7,438 nt of DNA from Pseudomonadota bacterium (GCA_023411445.1 JAEYOT010000289.1:1-7438), one strand, 5' to 3'; shown: positions 1-6,700, counted from the first letter of the stretch. Numbers and translations are program-made. Notes: generated from the sequence alone by a model not told the origin.

Positions 1-644
1 GCATCATCCCGCGCAGCTGGCCGGACTCGTTGCGCACGGCGATCGCGGAGCTGTGGTACCGCCTGCGGGTGGGCGAGCCAGGGCAACACGGCCTGCCGGC
101 TCCGGACCATCACCTGGCTCACGCGCACCCCACCCTCTCGGACGACCTCTTGCCGCTCTTGGCGGCTGGCAAGATCCGCGCGCGCCCAGCCATCGCTCGG
201 CTGGAGGGGCACCGCGTGCGCTTCCAGGACGACAGCGCGGTGCTGGCGGACGCCATCGTCTACTGCACGGGCTACAAGGTCACGTTCCCGTTCTTCGCGC
301 CTGACTTCGTGTCGGCGCCGGACAACGAGCTGCCGCTGTTTCTGCGCTGCTTCCACTTGGAGCACCCGCGGCTGATGTTCGCGGGGCTAGCTCAGCCGCT
401 CGGCGCGATCATGCCGCTGGTGGAGGCGCAAGGTCGCCTGTTCGCGCGCTACCTGACGGGCGAGTACGAGCTACCAGAGCCGAGCGAGATGCGAAGGCGC
501 ACGGAGCTGGAGCGTGAGCACGTGCGCCGCAAGTTCGTGGCCACGCGCCGTCACACCATGCAGGTGGATTTCGATCGCTACTTGGAAGACGTGCAGCGCG
601 AGCTGCGCGCCGGCCATCGTCGCAGCGGCCCTAGCGCGCGCTAA
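1..644 (+). CDS. Flavin-containing monooxygenase, C-terminal part (5' end outside window)
   Basis: This frame is open from the left edge (first full codon at 3) to a TAA at 642-644, giving 213 visible residues. It reads as the C-terminal half of a flavin-containing (FMO-like) monooxygenase, which uses FAD, NADPH and O2 to oxygenate a soft nucleophile (N or S) or, in Baeyer-Villiger relatives, a ketone. The key motif is DAIVYCTGY at visible residues 83-91, matching the FMO signature usually written ATGY, here with Cys for Ala, followed by K-x-x-FPFF. Also typical are the upstream GLPAPDH...HPTLSDDLL block and the RLEGHRVRFQDDS segment. The FAD and NADPH GxGxxG sites and the FMO fingerprint must lie upstream, outside the window, so intactness cannot be judged. 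The last 50 or so residues are charged and Arg-rich. A TTG at 30 is only an internal codon. Substrate unknown; the neighbours do not suggest one. Confidence 0.85.
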   Translation, partial: IIPRSWPDSLRTAIAELWYRLRVGEPGQHGLPAPDHHLAHAHPTLSDDLLPLLAAGKIRARPAIARLEGHRVRFQDDSAVLADAIVYCTGYKVTFPFFAPDFVSAPDNELPLFLRCFHLEHPRLMFAGLAQPLGAIMPLVEAQGRLFARYLTGEYELPEPSEMRRRTELEREHVRRKFVATRRHTMQVDFDRYLEDVQRELRAGHRRSGPSAR

Positions 645-656
645 CGTCCGCGCGCT
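633..656. terminator. GC-rich hairpin between convergent genes, possible bidirectional terminator
   Basis: AGCGCGCG (633-640) and CGCGCGCT (649-656) form a perfect 8-bp stem around an 8-nt loop. The loop contains the TAA stop of the monooxygenase gene, and the right arm ends 4 bp before the stop codon of the convergent DAHP synthase gene. The position suits a shared terminator for both transcripts. There is no T-tract on either side, so it is not a classic intrinsic terminator, and GC-rich DNA produces such stems by chance fairly often. Confidence 0.35.
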
Positions 657-660
657 CTGC

Positions 661-1722
661 TCAGCCGAGGGCGCGGCGCCGGCGCACGGCTTCAGCCAAG
701 CCCTCCAGCACCGGCACGGTGGTGTCCCAGCCCAAACAGCCGTCCGTGACCGATTGCCCGAACGTCATCTTGGCGGGCTCGGTGATCTCCTGCCTGCCTG
801 CGACCAGGAAGCTCTCGATCATCACGCCGAAGATGGAGCGGCTGCCGGACGCGATCTGCGCCGCGATATCGGCTGCCACGTCGGGCTGCCTCGCCGGATC
901 TTTGCCGCTGTTGGCGTGGCTGGTGTCCACCATCAGCTTGCCCGGCAGCTTGTTCTTCTCGAGCAGCGCCACCGCGGCCGCGACCGCCTCGGCGCCGTAG
1001 TTGGGGCCGTTCGAGCCGCCGCGCAGGATGACGTGGCTGTGCGGGTTACCCTTGGTGGCCACGATGGCGGCCAAGCCCTGCTTGGTGACGGACAGGAAGT
1101 GGTGAGGCTGAGCGGCCGAGCGCACCGCGTCCGCCGCGATCTGCACGGTGCCGCCCGTGCCGTTCTTGAACCCGACCGGCATGGACAAGCCGCTGGCCAG
1201 CTCGCGGTGCACCTGGCTCTCGGTGGTGCGCGCGCCGATCGCACCCCACGTGACCAGGTCGGCCATGAACTGCGGCGTGATCGGATCCAAAAACTCCAGC
1301 GCCGTGGGCAAGCCGAGCGCGACCACGTCGCGCAGGAACGTGCGCGCGACGCGCAGGCCCTGGTTGATCGCGAAGCTGCCGTCCAGCCGTGGATCGTTGA
1401 TCAAGCCCTTCCAGCCGACGGTGGTGCGCGGCTTCTCGAAGTACGTGCGCATCACGATCTTGAGGTCACGCTGCAGATCCGGCTCGATCGCCTTGAGGCG
1501 CCGAGCGTACTCGAGGCCCGCCTCTGGGTCGTGGATGCTGCAAGGGCCGACCACCACTACCAAGCGGTCGTCCTTACCGTCGATGATGTCCGCCACCTCA
1601 CCGCGCGACTCAGCGACCGCACGCGAGCCCACCTCGTCCAGCGGGATTTCCTCCATCAGGATGGCCGGAGGTAGGAGCGGCTTCAGGGTGTCGATACGAA
1701 CGTCATCGGTCAAAACGGCCAT
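661..1722 (-). CDS. aroG: 3-deoxy-7-phosphoheptulonate (DAHP) synthase, class I-alpha (AroF/AroG/AroH type)
   Basis: The enzyme condenses phosphoenolpyruvate with erythrose 4-phosphate to DAHP, the committed step of the shikimate pathway to Phe, Tyr, Trp and chorismate products; cytosolic, metal dependent. The 353 residues match E. coli AroG (350) nearly without gaps. Metal ligands are present as Cys61 (GPCSIHD), His269 (DTSHANSGK), Glu303 (VMIESFL) and Asp327 (SVTDGCLGW). PEP/sugar-phosphate residues are Arg92, Lys97 (YFEKPRTTVGWKG), Lys186 (GFKNGT) and Arg234 (ILRGG). Positions that form the feedback pocket in AroG are also kept (Asp6-Asp7, Asp146, Pro150, Leu179, Ser180, Phe209, Ser211), so amino-acid inhibition is likely. 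Residue 147 is Pro as in AroF rather than Met, so which amino acid inhibits is open; the symbol marks the family, not Phe specificity. The ATG has no Shine-Dalgarno, and an in-frame TAA sits 9 nt upstream, which fixes this as the first possible start. Monocistronic by context. Confidence 0.96.
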   Translation of the reverse strand: MAVLTDDVRIDTLKPLLPPAILMEEIPLDEVGSRAVAESRGEVADIIDGKDDRLVVVVGPCSIHDPEAGLEYARRLKAIEPDLQRDLKIVMRTYFEKPRTTVGWKGLINDPRLDGSFAINQGLRVARTFLRDVVALGLPTALEFLDPITPQFMADLVTWGAIGARTTESQVHRELASGLSMPVGFKNGTGGTVQIAADAVRSAAQPHHFLSVTKQGLAAIVATKGNPHSHVILRGGSNGPNYGAEAVAAAVALLEKNKLPGKLMVDTSHANSGKDPARQPDVAADIAAQIASGSRSIFGVMIESFLVAGRQEITEPAKMTFGQSVTDGCLGWDTTVPVLEGLAEAVRRRRALG

Positions 1723-1731
1723 GCGGGGCGC

Positions 1732-1759
1732 TTAGTAGTACGGCGGGAACAGAACGCAA
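1732..1759 (-). promoter_or_regulatory. Possible sigma-70-like promoter of the DAHP synthase gene
   Basis: On the minus strand TTGCGT (1759-1754) and TACTAA (1737-1732) lie 16 nt apart. The hexamers match the consensus at 3 of 6 positions each, a weak fit but in one of the few A/T-containing patches of the area. The -10-like box ends 9 nt before the ATG, which would put the transcript start about 2-3 nt before the start codon. That would explain why no Shine-Dalgarno sequence is visible. This is a proposal from spacing alone. Confidence 0.25.
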
Positions 1760-1791
1760 ATCGCCTGGTACTTGCGGCCTGCTCCGGCCTC

Positions 1792-3552
1792 GTGAGCAGT
1801 ATGGGGGGCTTGGACCACCCCGAGACAGTGTTCCGGCCCGAGCCGAGCCGCCACGAGCTGCGCCGCCGCTTCACCCGCGGCATGGTCAGCCCGCGCGGGG
1901 TGGTGTGGTTCGGGGTGCGCTCGTTTTGGGGCCACCTGCGGCATTTCGTGGCCGCGGCCATCGCCACGGAGGACATCGACTCCCGCGACTGGATGACCCC
2001 AGACACGCCTGAGCAGCTGACCGCCGAGGTGGCGCGCGTGCTGGGCGGCGACGAGTCCGCCGCGAGCGTGGTGGAGGCCCTCGGCCGCGACCTGTGGATC
2101 GACTACGTGTCAGACACGGGAGACGACGTGTCGGTCAGCCGCGCCGTGGCGCGCTTGGTGGTCGCGAGCTACGAGCTGCCAGATCCGGATCGGCCGGGCG
2201 AGTACTTGCTGGCGCCGCGCGGCGACGTGCTGATGTTCGGCGGCGACACCGCGTACCCGGTAGCGACAGCACAAGAGATCAACGACCGCGTGCTGGTGCC
2301 GTTCAACGAAGCGCTGGAGGGCAAGGATGATCGTCCGCGCGTCTTGCTCGGCATCCCGGGCAACCACGACTGGTACGACGGGCTCGACGGCTTCGGCCGC
2401 ATGTTCCGTCGTCGCTTCGCCGACGAAGAGGATCCGCGCCCCAGCATGCTGGGCATGTCCAAGCCCATGCTGGAGTACTACGCCGAGTGGGCTCGCGAGT
2501 TCATGCTCGGCGGCAAGGTGGAAAAGCCGAAGGCGCTAGTGCTCTCCGGTTACCAGCCAGTGCAAAACGCCAGCTACTTCTTGCTGCCGCTCACGCCTAC
2601 CATCCACCTGTACGGCGTGGATCGGCAGCTGAAGCGCATCGACTCGCGCCAGAAGCACTTCTTCACGGAGTGGTCTCGCGCGCACCCGGAGGGCAACCCC
2701 TGGGTGCTCTTGCCCGACCCGCTGTTTCGCTTCGGTGGGCCGAGCCGTACCGGCACGGACATGATCCAGACGCTCGGCTTCGACTTCCACGCTCGCTCCC
2801 ACTTCATCCTCTCGGGTGACGTGCACCACTACGAGCGCAGCAGTGAGCACGATACGCTACACGTCATCTCCGGCGGCGGCGGCGCCTTCTTGCACCCGGC
2901 GCCGGTGGTGGGCGGCCGACGGAAAGCCGATCTGCGCTGGCCCAGCTCGGCGCAGTCGCGCGTCCTGTTGGGCGGCGTCCCGTGGAAGGTCGCGCGGGGT
3001 CGCTCGGGCTTCTTGCCGCATTTGGTCTTCGCCGCCTTGTTTGCGCCCGCCATGTCCGTGGGCGTGCGCGCGTACGACAAGACAGGCGTGATCTTCGCCG
3101 CGCCGATCGCGGTCACGCTGCTGATCACCACCGTGTACGCGCTGATCGGCGGCGTGCGACGACGCTTTTGGCAGGTCTTACCGCCCGCGCTGCTCGCCGC
3201 CGCCGCGACGGCGTCACTGCCCATCCTCGCCTCGCTCGGCGTCAAGCACCTGCTGCTGCGGCTCGGCTTCGTGCCGACCGTGTTCTGGGTCGCGAGCGGC
3301 ACGCTGCTCTTCACCGTGTTCGCGGCAAGCTACGTGTTCGGCTCTTACCTCGCGTACCTGACCCGGCGCGGTATCGAGCACACGCAAGCCTTCACGGCGC
3401 TGGATCACCCTGGCTACAAGCAATTCTTGCGGCTCCGCGTGCGCGCCGACGGCAAGGGCATCGACGGCTACTGCCTAGGCCTGACCGATCCGCTGAACCC
3501 GCGCCAAAAGCCGGAGCTGGTAGATACCTTTCAGTGGCGACCTGGCCACTGA
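1792..3552 (+). CDS. Membrane-anchored calcineurin-like metallophosphoesterase
   Basis: A 586-residue protein with an N-terminal calcineurin-like phosphoesterase domain (about 100-370) and a C-terminal membrane region; hydrolysis of an unknown phosphoester is inferred from family. Visible metal motifs are SDTGDD (107-112), FGGD (149-152), PGNHDWYDG (189-197) and SGDVHHYER (341-349), then GGGGAFLHP (361-369). Motif I has DTG where most family members have DxH; the following Asp pair may substitute. Four hydrophobic segments lie at about 407-425, 431-452, 460-483 and 494-522, followed by a conserved-looking hydrophilic tail (HTQAFTALDHPGYKQFLRL, 530-548). No signal peptide is seen, so the catalytic domain is probably cytoplasmic. 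The start is uncertain: GTG at 1792 lacks a Shine-Dalgarno; ATG at 1801 has only a weak GTGAG 4 nt before it. It is followed after 44 bp by the DUF1444-like gene on the same strand, a likely transcription unit. Natural substrate unknown. Confidence 0.85.
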   Translation: MSSMGGLDHPETVFRPEPSRHELRRRFTRGMVSPRGVVWFGVRSFWGHLRHFVAAAIATEDIDSRDWMTPDTPEQLTAEVARVLGGDESAASVVEALGRDLWIDYVSDTGDDVSVSRAVARLVVASYELPDPDRPGEYLLAPRGDVLMFGGDTAYPVATAQEINDRVLVPFNEALEGKDDRPRVLLGIPGNHDWYDGLDGFGRMFRRRFADEEDPRPSMLGMSKPMLEYYAEWAREFMLGGKVEKPKALVLSGYQPVQNASYFLLPLTPTIHLYGVDRQLKRIDSRQKHFFTEWSRAHPEGNPWVLLPDPLFRFGGPSRTGTDMIQTLGFDFHARSHFILSGDVHHYERSSEHDTLHVISGGGGAFLHPAPVVGGRRKADLRWPSSAQSRVLLGGVPWKVARGRSGFLPHLVFAALFAPAMSVGVRAYDKTGVIFAAPIAVTLLITTVYALIGGVRRRFWQVLPPALLAAAATASLPILASLGVKHLLLRLGFVPTVFWVASGTLLFTVFAASYVFGSYLAYLTRRGIEHTQAFTALDHPGYKQFLRLRVRADGKGIDGYCLGLTDPLNPRQKPELVDTFQWRPGH

Positions 3553-3581
3553 GCCCGCTGGTTGCGCGAGGCGCCCTCGGC

Positions 3582-3587
3582 TAGCAT
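3582..3587 (+). promoter_or_regulatory. Possible -10-like box (TAGCAT) before the DUF1444-like gene
   Basis: TAGCAT matches TATAAT at 4 of 6 positions and ends 9 nt before the ATG at 3597, where no Shine-Dalgarno is visible. The only TTG-containing candidate upstream, TTGCGC at 3562-3567, is 14 nt away, shorter than normal. If used, it would give the second gene of the pair its own near-leaderless transcript. A small 5-bp hairpin (3567-3571 with 3575-3579) lies in the same 44-bp gap. Speculative. Confidence 0.18.
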
Positions 3588-3596
3588 CGCGCGTCG

Positions 3597-4871
3597 ATGG
3601 GTTGGTGGAGCAAGCTATTCGGCCGCGGTAAGGAGCAAGAGCAGGCACCGGTGCAGCCGCGCCGCACGGCGGAGGATCTGTTCGTCGAGCTGTACATGGA
3701 CGAGGCGCGCCGTCACCCGCGCGTCGTGCGCGTGGAGCGCGGCGAGGGCGACGAGATGTTGGTGCGCCTGTGGACGGCCGGCTCAGACGCGCCCAGCCAG
3801 GCGTTCCTCAAAAATACCTTCTTGGAGACGCGCGAGTCCTCGCCGGAAGAGAAGCTGCTCGCGATCCGCCGCTTGCTCAGCATCCTGGATCTCTCGGACG
3901 AGGAGCTGACCTGGGAGGAAGCGAGCGCTCGGCTGGTCCCGCTCCTGCGCCTGGACAGCTTCGCGGCGGCGGGGTCGCTGGTGTCACAAACGTTTGCGCC
4001 ATTTTTGCGCGTGTTCATCGGGGTGGATCACGAAGCGACCGTCGCCTACGTCACGGAGGAGAAGCTGCGCGGCTGGGCACAAGCGCCGGACAGCGCGCTC
4101 GAGCAGGCTTACTTCAACCTGCGCGCCCACGTGGACGCCGCGACGGCTGAGGCTCCGGACGTGGAGAGCTACGACGAGGGCGCGCCGTACCCGATCTGGC
4201 ACGTCACGCGCGATGACTCGTACGAAACGTCACGGCTGGCCCTGCCCGGCTACTTGGCGAGCTTCCGCGGCCGCGTCGCCGGCAGCCCCATCGCGGTCGC
4301 GCCACATCGGCGCTTGCTGGTGGTGAGCGGCGATGCGCACGCCGCCGCCATCGTCCGGCTGGCGCAGATGGCGGAAAATGAGTTCAACGCCGCGCCGCGC
4401 CCGCTCTCACCGGCCGTCTACACGCTGGACGCTACGGACGCGGTGGTGCCGCTGCGGCTGCCCCCCGAGCACCCGCAGCACTTGGCGGTGGAGCGCGGGC
4501 ACCTGCTCCTGGCGGCGACCAGCTACGGGGAGCAGAAGGAGATACTCGAAGAGCGCTTCGAGCAGGATGGCACCGACGTGTTCGTCGCCACCTACAGCTT
4601 GTTCTCGGACAAGCACGACGAAAGGCTCCGCAGTTACTGCACCCTGGCTCAGGGCGTGGACGCGCTCTTGCCCTCCACGGATTTGGTCGCGCTGATCGCC
4701 GAGCAAGAAGGCGCCGAGCCGCTGTTTGTGCCTTGGAGCAAGCTGCTGGAGCTGGCTCCAGAGTGCGTGCGACCAGAGCCGGAGCACGATCCGCCCCGCT
4801 TTCGCGTCGTCGGCTGGCCCGACGCAAAGACGCTGGCCGCGCTGGCCCAGCACGCCTTCCCTGTCTCTTGA
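3597..4871 (+). CDS. DUF1444 (YtpQ-like) protein with unassigned C-terminal extension
   Basis: A 424-residue, acidic, apparently soluble protein. Residues about 105-280 follow the order of motifs I recall for DUF1444 (Bacillus YtpQ): a VPLLR...FLRVFIGVD strand, YVTEEKLRGW (151-160), the FNLR turn (173-176), DDSYETSRLALPGYL (206-220), then SPIAVAPHRRLLVVSGD (230-246) and a helix plus strand ending PAVYTLD (272-278). The biochemical role of DUF1444 is not known. Residues 285-424 form an additional domain (LLLAATSYGEQKEIL, VATYSLFSD, then VDALLPSTDLVALI and FRVVGWPDAKTLAALAQ) that I do not recognise. The N-terminus MGWWSKLFGRGK is Trp- and Lys/Arg-rich and could form a short membrane-touching amphipathic helix, followed by a flexible Gln/Pro linker. 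No catalytic motif, signal peptide or transmembrane helix is visible. It lies 44 bp after the metallophosphoesterase and may be co-transcribed with it. The ATG at 3597 has no clear Shine-Dalgarno. Confidence 0.7.
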   Translation: MGWWSKLFGRGKEQEQAPVQPRRTAEDLFVELYMDEARRHPRVVRVERGEGDEMLVRLWTAGSDAPSQAFLKNTFLETRESSPEEKLLAIRRLLSILDLSDEELTWEEASARLVPLLRLDSFAAAGSLVSQTFAPFLRVFIGVDHEATVAYVTEEKLRGWAQAPDSALEQAYFNLRAHVDAATAEAPDVESYDEGAPYPIWHVTRDDSYETSRLALPGYLASFRGRVAGSPIAVAPHRRLLVVSGDAHAAAIVRLAQMAENEFNAAPRPLSPAVYTLDATDAVVPLRLPPEHPQHLAVERGHLLLAATSYGEQKEILEERFEQDGTDVFVATYSLFSDKHDERLRSYCTLAQGVDALLPSTDLVALIAEQEGAEPLFVPWSKLLELAPECVRPEPEHDPPRFRVVGWPDAKTLAALAQHAFPVS

Positions 4872-4882
4872 GGCTCAGCCTC
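4870..4882. terminator. Small palindrome over both convergent stop codons
   Basis: GAGGC (4870-4874) and GCCTC (4878-4882) flank TCA, which is the antisense of the aldehyde dehydrogenase stop codon; the last two bases of the DUF1444-like gene's TGA form the start of the left arm. The stem is only 5 bp with a 3-nt loop and has no T-tract. A further imperfect stem (4882-4885 and 4888-4891 with 4897-4904) follows inside the dehydrogenase gene. Termination here is possible but weakly supported. Confidence 0.22.
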
Positions 4883-6614
4883 GCACGCCGGACAAGCCGG
4901 TGCGGAGCAGCGGGCCTAGCTTGCCGGTGGACTCGAGCTCGAACAGGCCGCGCGCCAAGCTCTCCAAGCGCTGGTGGCTCGGGTGATAAAACTGCTTGGG
5001 GAAGCTGCGCAGCGGTCCGCGCAATACCGCCTTGTGGATGTGCTCCAGCATCAGCGAGTTGTGCACGAAGCCGATGCCGCTCTGCGCGTCGGCGAGCGTG
5101 GAGCTCGGGTGGCCGCCCCATGGCGGCGTGCCGACGCCGTAGCCGATGGCGGGCCAGTAGTTGATCGCGACGGTGCCATAGCGCAGCTCGTCCACGGCCT
5201 TTTCCAAGGCCGCCTCGGCGCTGGCGCTGCCCTCCAGCGCGCTCGGCCAGAACAGCATCGCGTTCAGCGTGCCCCACACCTTCTCGTTCAAGAACGGCAC
5301 CAGCGTGCCCAAAAAAGCGATGGCATCGGCCTCGTCGACCTCCACCACGCTGAGCAACGGACAGAACGGCTCGAGCTGGAACGTCGGCGCGGCGGACGCG
5401 GGTGTGAGACCGGTGAGCAAGGTCCACGGCAGCTGGCCCTCGGCCGCAGGCGACGACCACAGCTGGCCCGGGCTGTGCTCCAAAAGCTCCTGATAGCGTG
5501 CGACTGCGCCCGGGTAGTACGCGCGGCGAGCCGGGTAGGCGCTGAACAACCGCTGCAGGCGCGAGACGATGCTGGGCGCGAGCGTGCGCGGCACGATCAG
5601 CAGCTTGGCCGCGTTGCAGTTGAAGGAGGCGTTGTTCATCAGCATGCCGGCGACGCCTTCACACACGTCGTCCAGCTCACGCTCGCTGTAGCGGCCGGGC
5701 ACGACGGCTACGGGGCTGATGTTGCCGAGCTCGCTCGTGATCGTCTTCTTCAGCAGCGGCGTCCCCGCGCGCTTGCGCTGCTCGCGCTCTTCGCCGGCTG
5801 GCCCCCACACCACGGTGTCGTGCGTCTCGATCGCGCCGGTCATGTGCACGTGATCGATGGCAGGGCTCGCCAGCAGCGCCTTGGCCACCTCCACGCCGCC
5901 GTACACGATGCGCAGCCCACCCAGCTCGCTGATCGGGGCGAAGATGTGCTCGAAAACCGGCCCCAAGTAGGCGTTCACCTGGCTCAGCTTCAGCACGCAG
6001 GCGCGCCCCTCCACGAAGCACTGGTGCAGCACGTCCAGCGCCGGGATGCTGGCGACGTTGCCCGCGCCGAGCACGAGCGCCACCGCGCCATCCGCGTCAC
6101 TGCGCTGATAGAAGCTGGCCTGGGCCGCGCGCAGATCCGCCGTATCCACGCTGCGCGCCAGACGCACGTCCACGCTGTACGGCATGAATAGCAGCCGATC
6201 CGCCAGCGTGTGCGGCATCACCTGCACGCTGACCTCGCCGTTGGGCAGCCGGCGCACGCGATCGTCCGGGACGAGCGGCGCGCCTCGCTCCTTGACCTGC
6301 GTGAGCGACTCCAGCAGCAGGCGCACGTAGCGCTGGATGATGACCGCCCCAGCGAGCAGCTCTTCGCCGAAGCCGGCAGGCAGCTGAGCGATACCCTTGG
6401 CCTCCGCGCCCAGCCGGGCGAGCTCGTGACCGCGCGCGTGCAGCCGCGACCTGACCTCCGCCAGCGCCGCGATCTTGCGAGAGAGCGGCGCGCGCGCGAA
6501 GGCCATGGCCGTCTCCGCGACCGTGAGCGCGATGCGCTCGGCGACGTCCGGCTTCATGTCGAGCGGCTCGGTGCGGGGTCGTGACGCTGCTGTAGTCGAA
6601 GGTAGGCTTGACAC
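4875..6614 (-). CDS. Aldehyde dehydrogenase superfamily protein
   Basis: NAD(P)-dependent oxidation of an aldehyde through a thioester on a catalytic cysteine is the expected chemistry. In the 579-residue form, the cofactor segment LGAGN is at 182-186, KLSQVN with the conserved Lys at 209, VHMTGAIETHD at 256-266, the general-base-type Glu in TSELGN at 295, the nucleophile in SFNCNAA at Cys333, and the ExF motif (EPF) at 415-417. The region 240-350 and the long C-terminus (KQFYHPSHQRLESLARGLFELES) differ from textbook aldehyde dehydrogenases and resemble a subgroup I recall from actinobacteria and myxobacteria; substrate unknown. Start choice: GTG at 6614 is preceded by GGGAG 5 nt upstream, the best ribosome site here. 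Alternatives are GTG at 6653 (592 residues, right after an in-frame TGA, weak GGAAG 8 nt upstream) and ATG at 6557, which has no such site. It converges with the DUF1444-like gene, 3 bp apart. Confidence 0.88.
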   Translation of the reverse strand: MSSLPSTTAASRPRTEPLDMKPDVAERIALTVAETAMAFARAPLSRKIAALAEVRSRLHARGHELARLGAEAKGIAQLPAGFGEELLAGAVIIQRYVRLLLESLTQVKERGAPLVPDDRVRRLPNGEVSVQVMPHTLADRLLFMPYSVDVRLARSVDTADLRAAQASFYQRSDADGAVALVLGAGNVASIPALDVLHQCFVEGRACVLKLSQVNAYLGPVFEHIFAPISELGGLRIVYGGVEVAKALLASPAIDHVHMTGAIETHDTVVWGPAGEEREQRKRAGTPLLKKTITSELGNISPVAVVPGRYSERELDDVCEGVAGMLMNNASFNCNAAKLLIVPRTLAPSIVSRLQRLFSAYPARRAYYPGAVARYQELLEHSPGQLWSSPAAEGQLPWTLLTGLTPASAAPTFQLEPFCPLLSVVEVDEADAIAFLGTLVPFLNEKVWGTLNAMLFWPSALEGSASAEAALEKAVDELRYGTVAINYWPAIGYGVGTPPWGGHPSSTLADAQSGIGFVHNSLMLEHIHKAVLRGPLRSFPKQFYHPSHQRLESLARGLFELESTGKLGPLLRTGLSGVRG

Positions 6615-6619
6615 GTCGT

Positions 6620-6624
6620 CTCCC
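6620..6624 (-). promoter_or_regulatory. Shine-Dalgarno deciding the aldehyde dehydrogenase start
   Basis: GGGAG on the minus strand, 5 nt before the GTG at 6614-6612. It is the only strong, well-spaced purine-rich site near any start in the window and is the reason for preferring this GTG over the upstream GTG at 6653 or the downstream ATG at 6557. Confidence 0.45.
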
Positions 6625-6685
6625 AGTTTACGCGGCCCTTCCGCGGCGCGCACGGCGCGCGCTTCCGCCGCTCATCCCGGCAGGT

Positions 6686-6691
6686 TACTCT
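6686..6691 (+). promoter_or_regulatory. Possible -10-like box (TACTCT) before the coiled-coil gene
   Basis: TACTCT fits TANNNT and ends 9 nt before the ATG at 6701. The 17-nt-upstream hexamer is TTCCGC, a poor -35. An AAAGGA at 6694-6699 lies only 1 nt from the ATG, too close to act as a normal Shine-Dalgarno, so a near-leaderless start is one reading. Speculative. Confidence 0.2.
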
Positions 6692-6700
6692 CGAAAGGAT

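Noticed and set aside
514..1674. Long plus-strand open frame (386 codons) opposite the DAHP synthase
   Set aside because: It is antisense to a gene with every catalytic residue in place; the translation is Arg/Ala/His-rich without motifs, as expected for the complementary frame of GC-rich coding DNA.
1764..1785. Possible sigma-54 (-24/-12) promoter before the metallophosphoesterase
   Set aside because: A GG and a GC are present but the distance between them is 12 nt instead of 10 and the flanking consensus is absent.
4432..5460. Minus-strand open frame (342 codons) spanning the end of the DUF1444-like gene and the dehydrogenase 3' part
   Set aside because: It crosses two real genes in a shadow frame, is extremely Arg/Ala-rich and shows no domain.
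4974..6191. Plus-strand open frame (405 codons) opposite the aldehyde dehydrogenase
   Set aside because: The composition (Arg, Gln, His, Ala, Val repeats) is that of an antisense shadow, and the opposite strand carries the intact catalytic motifs.
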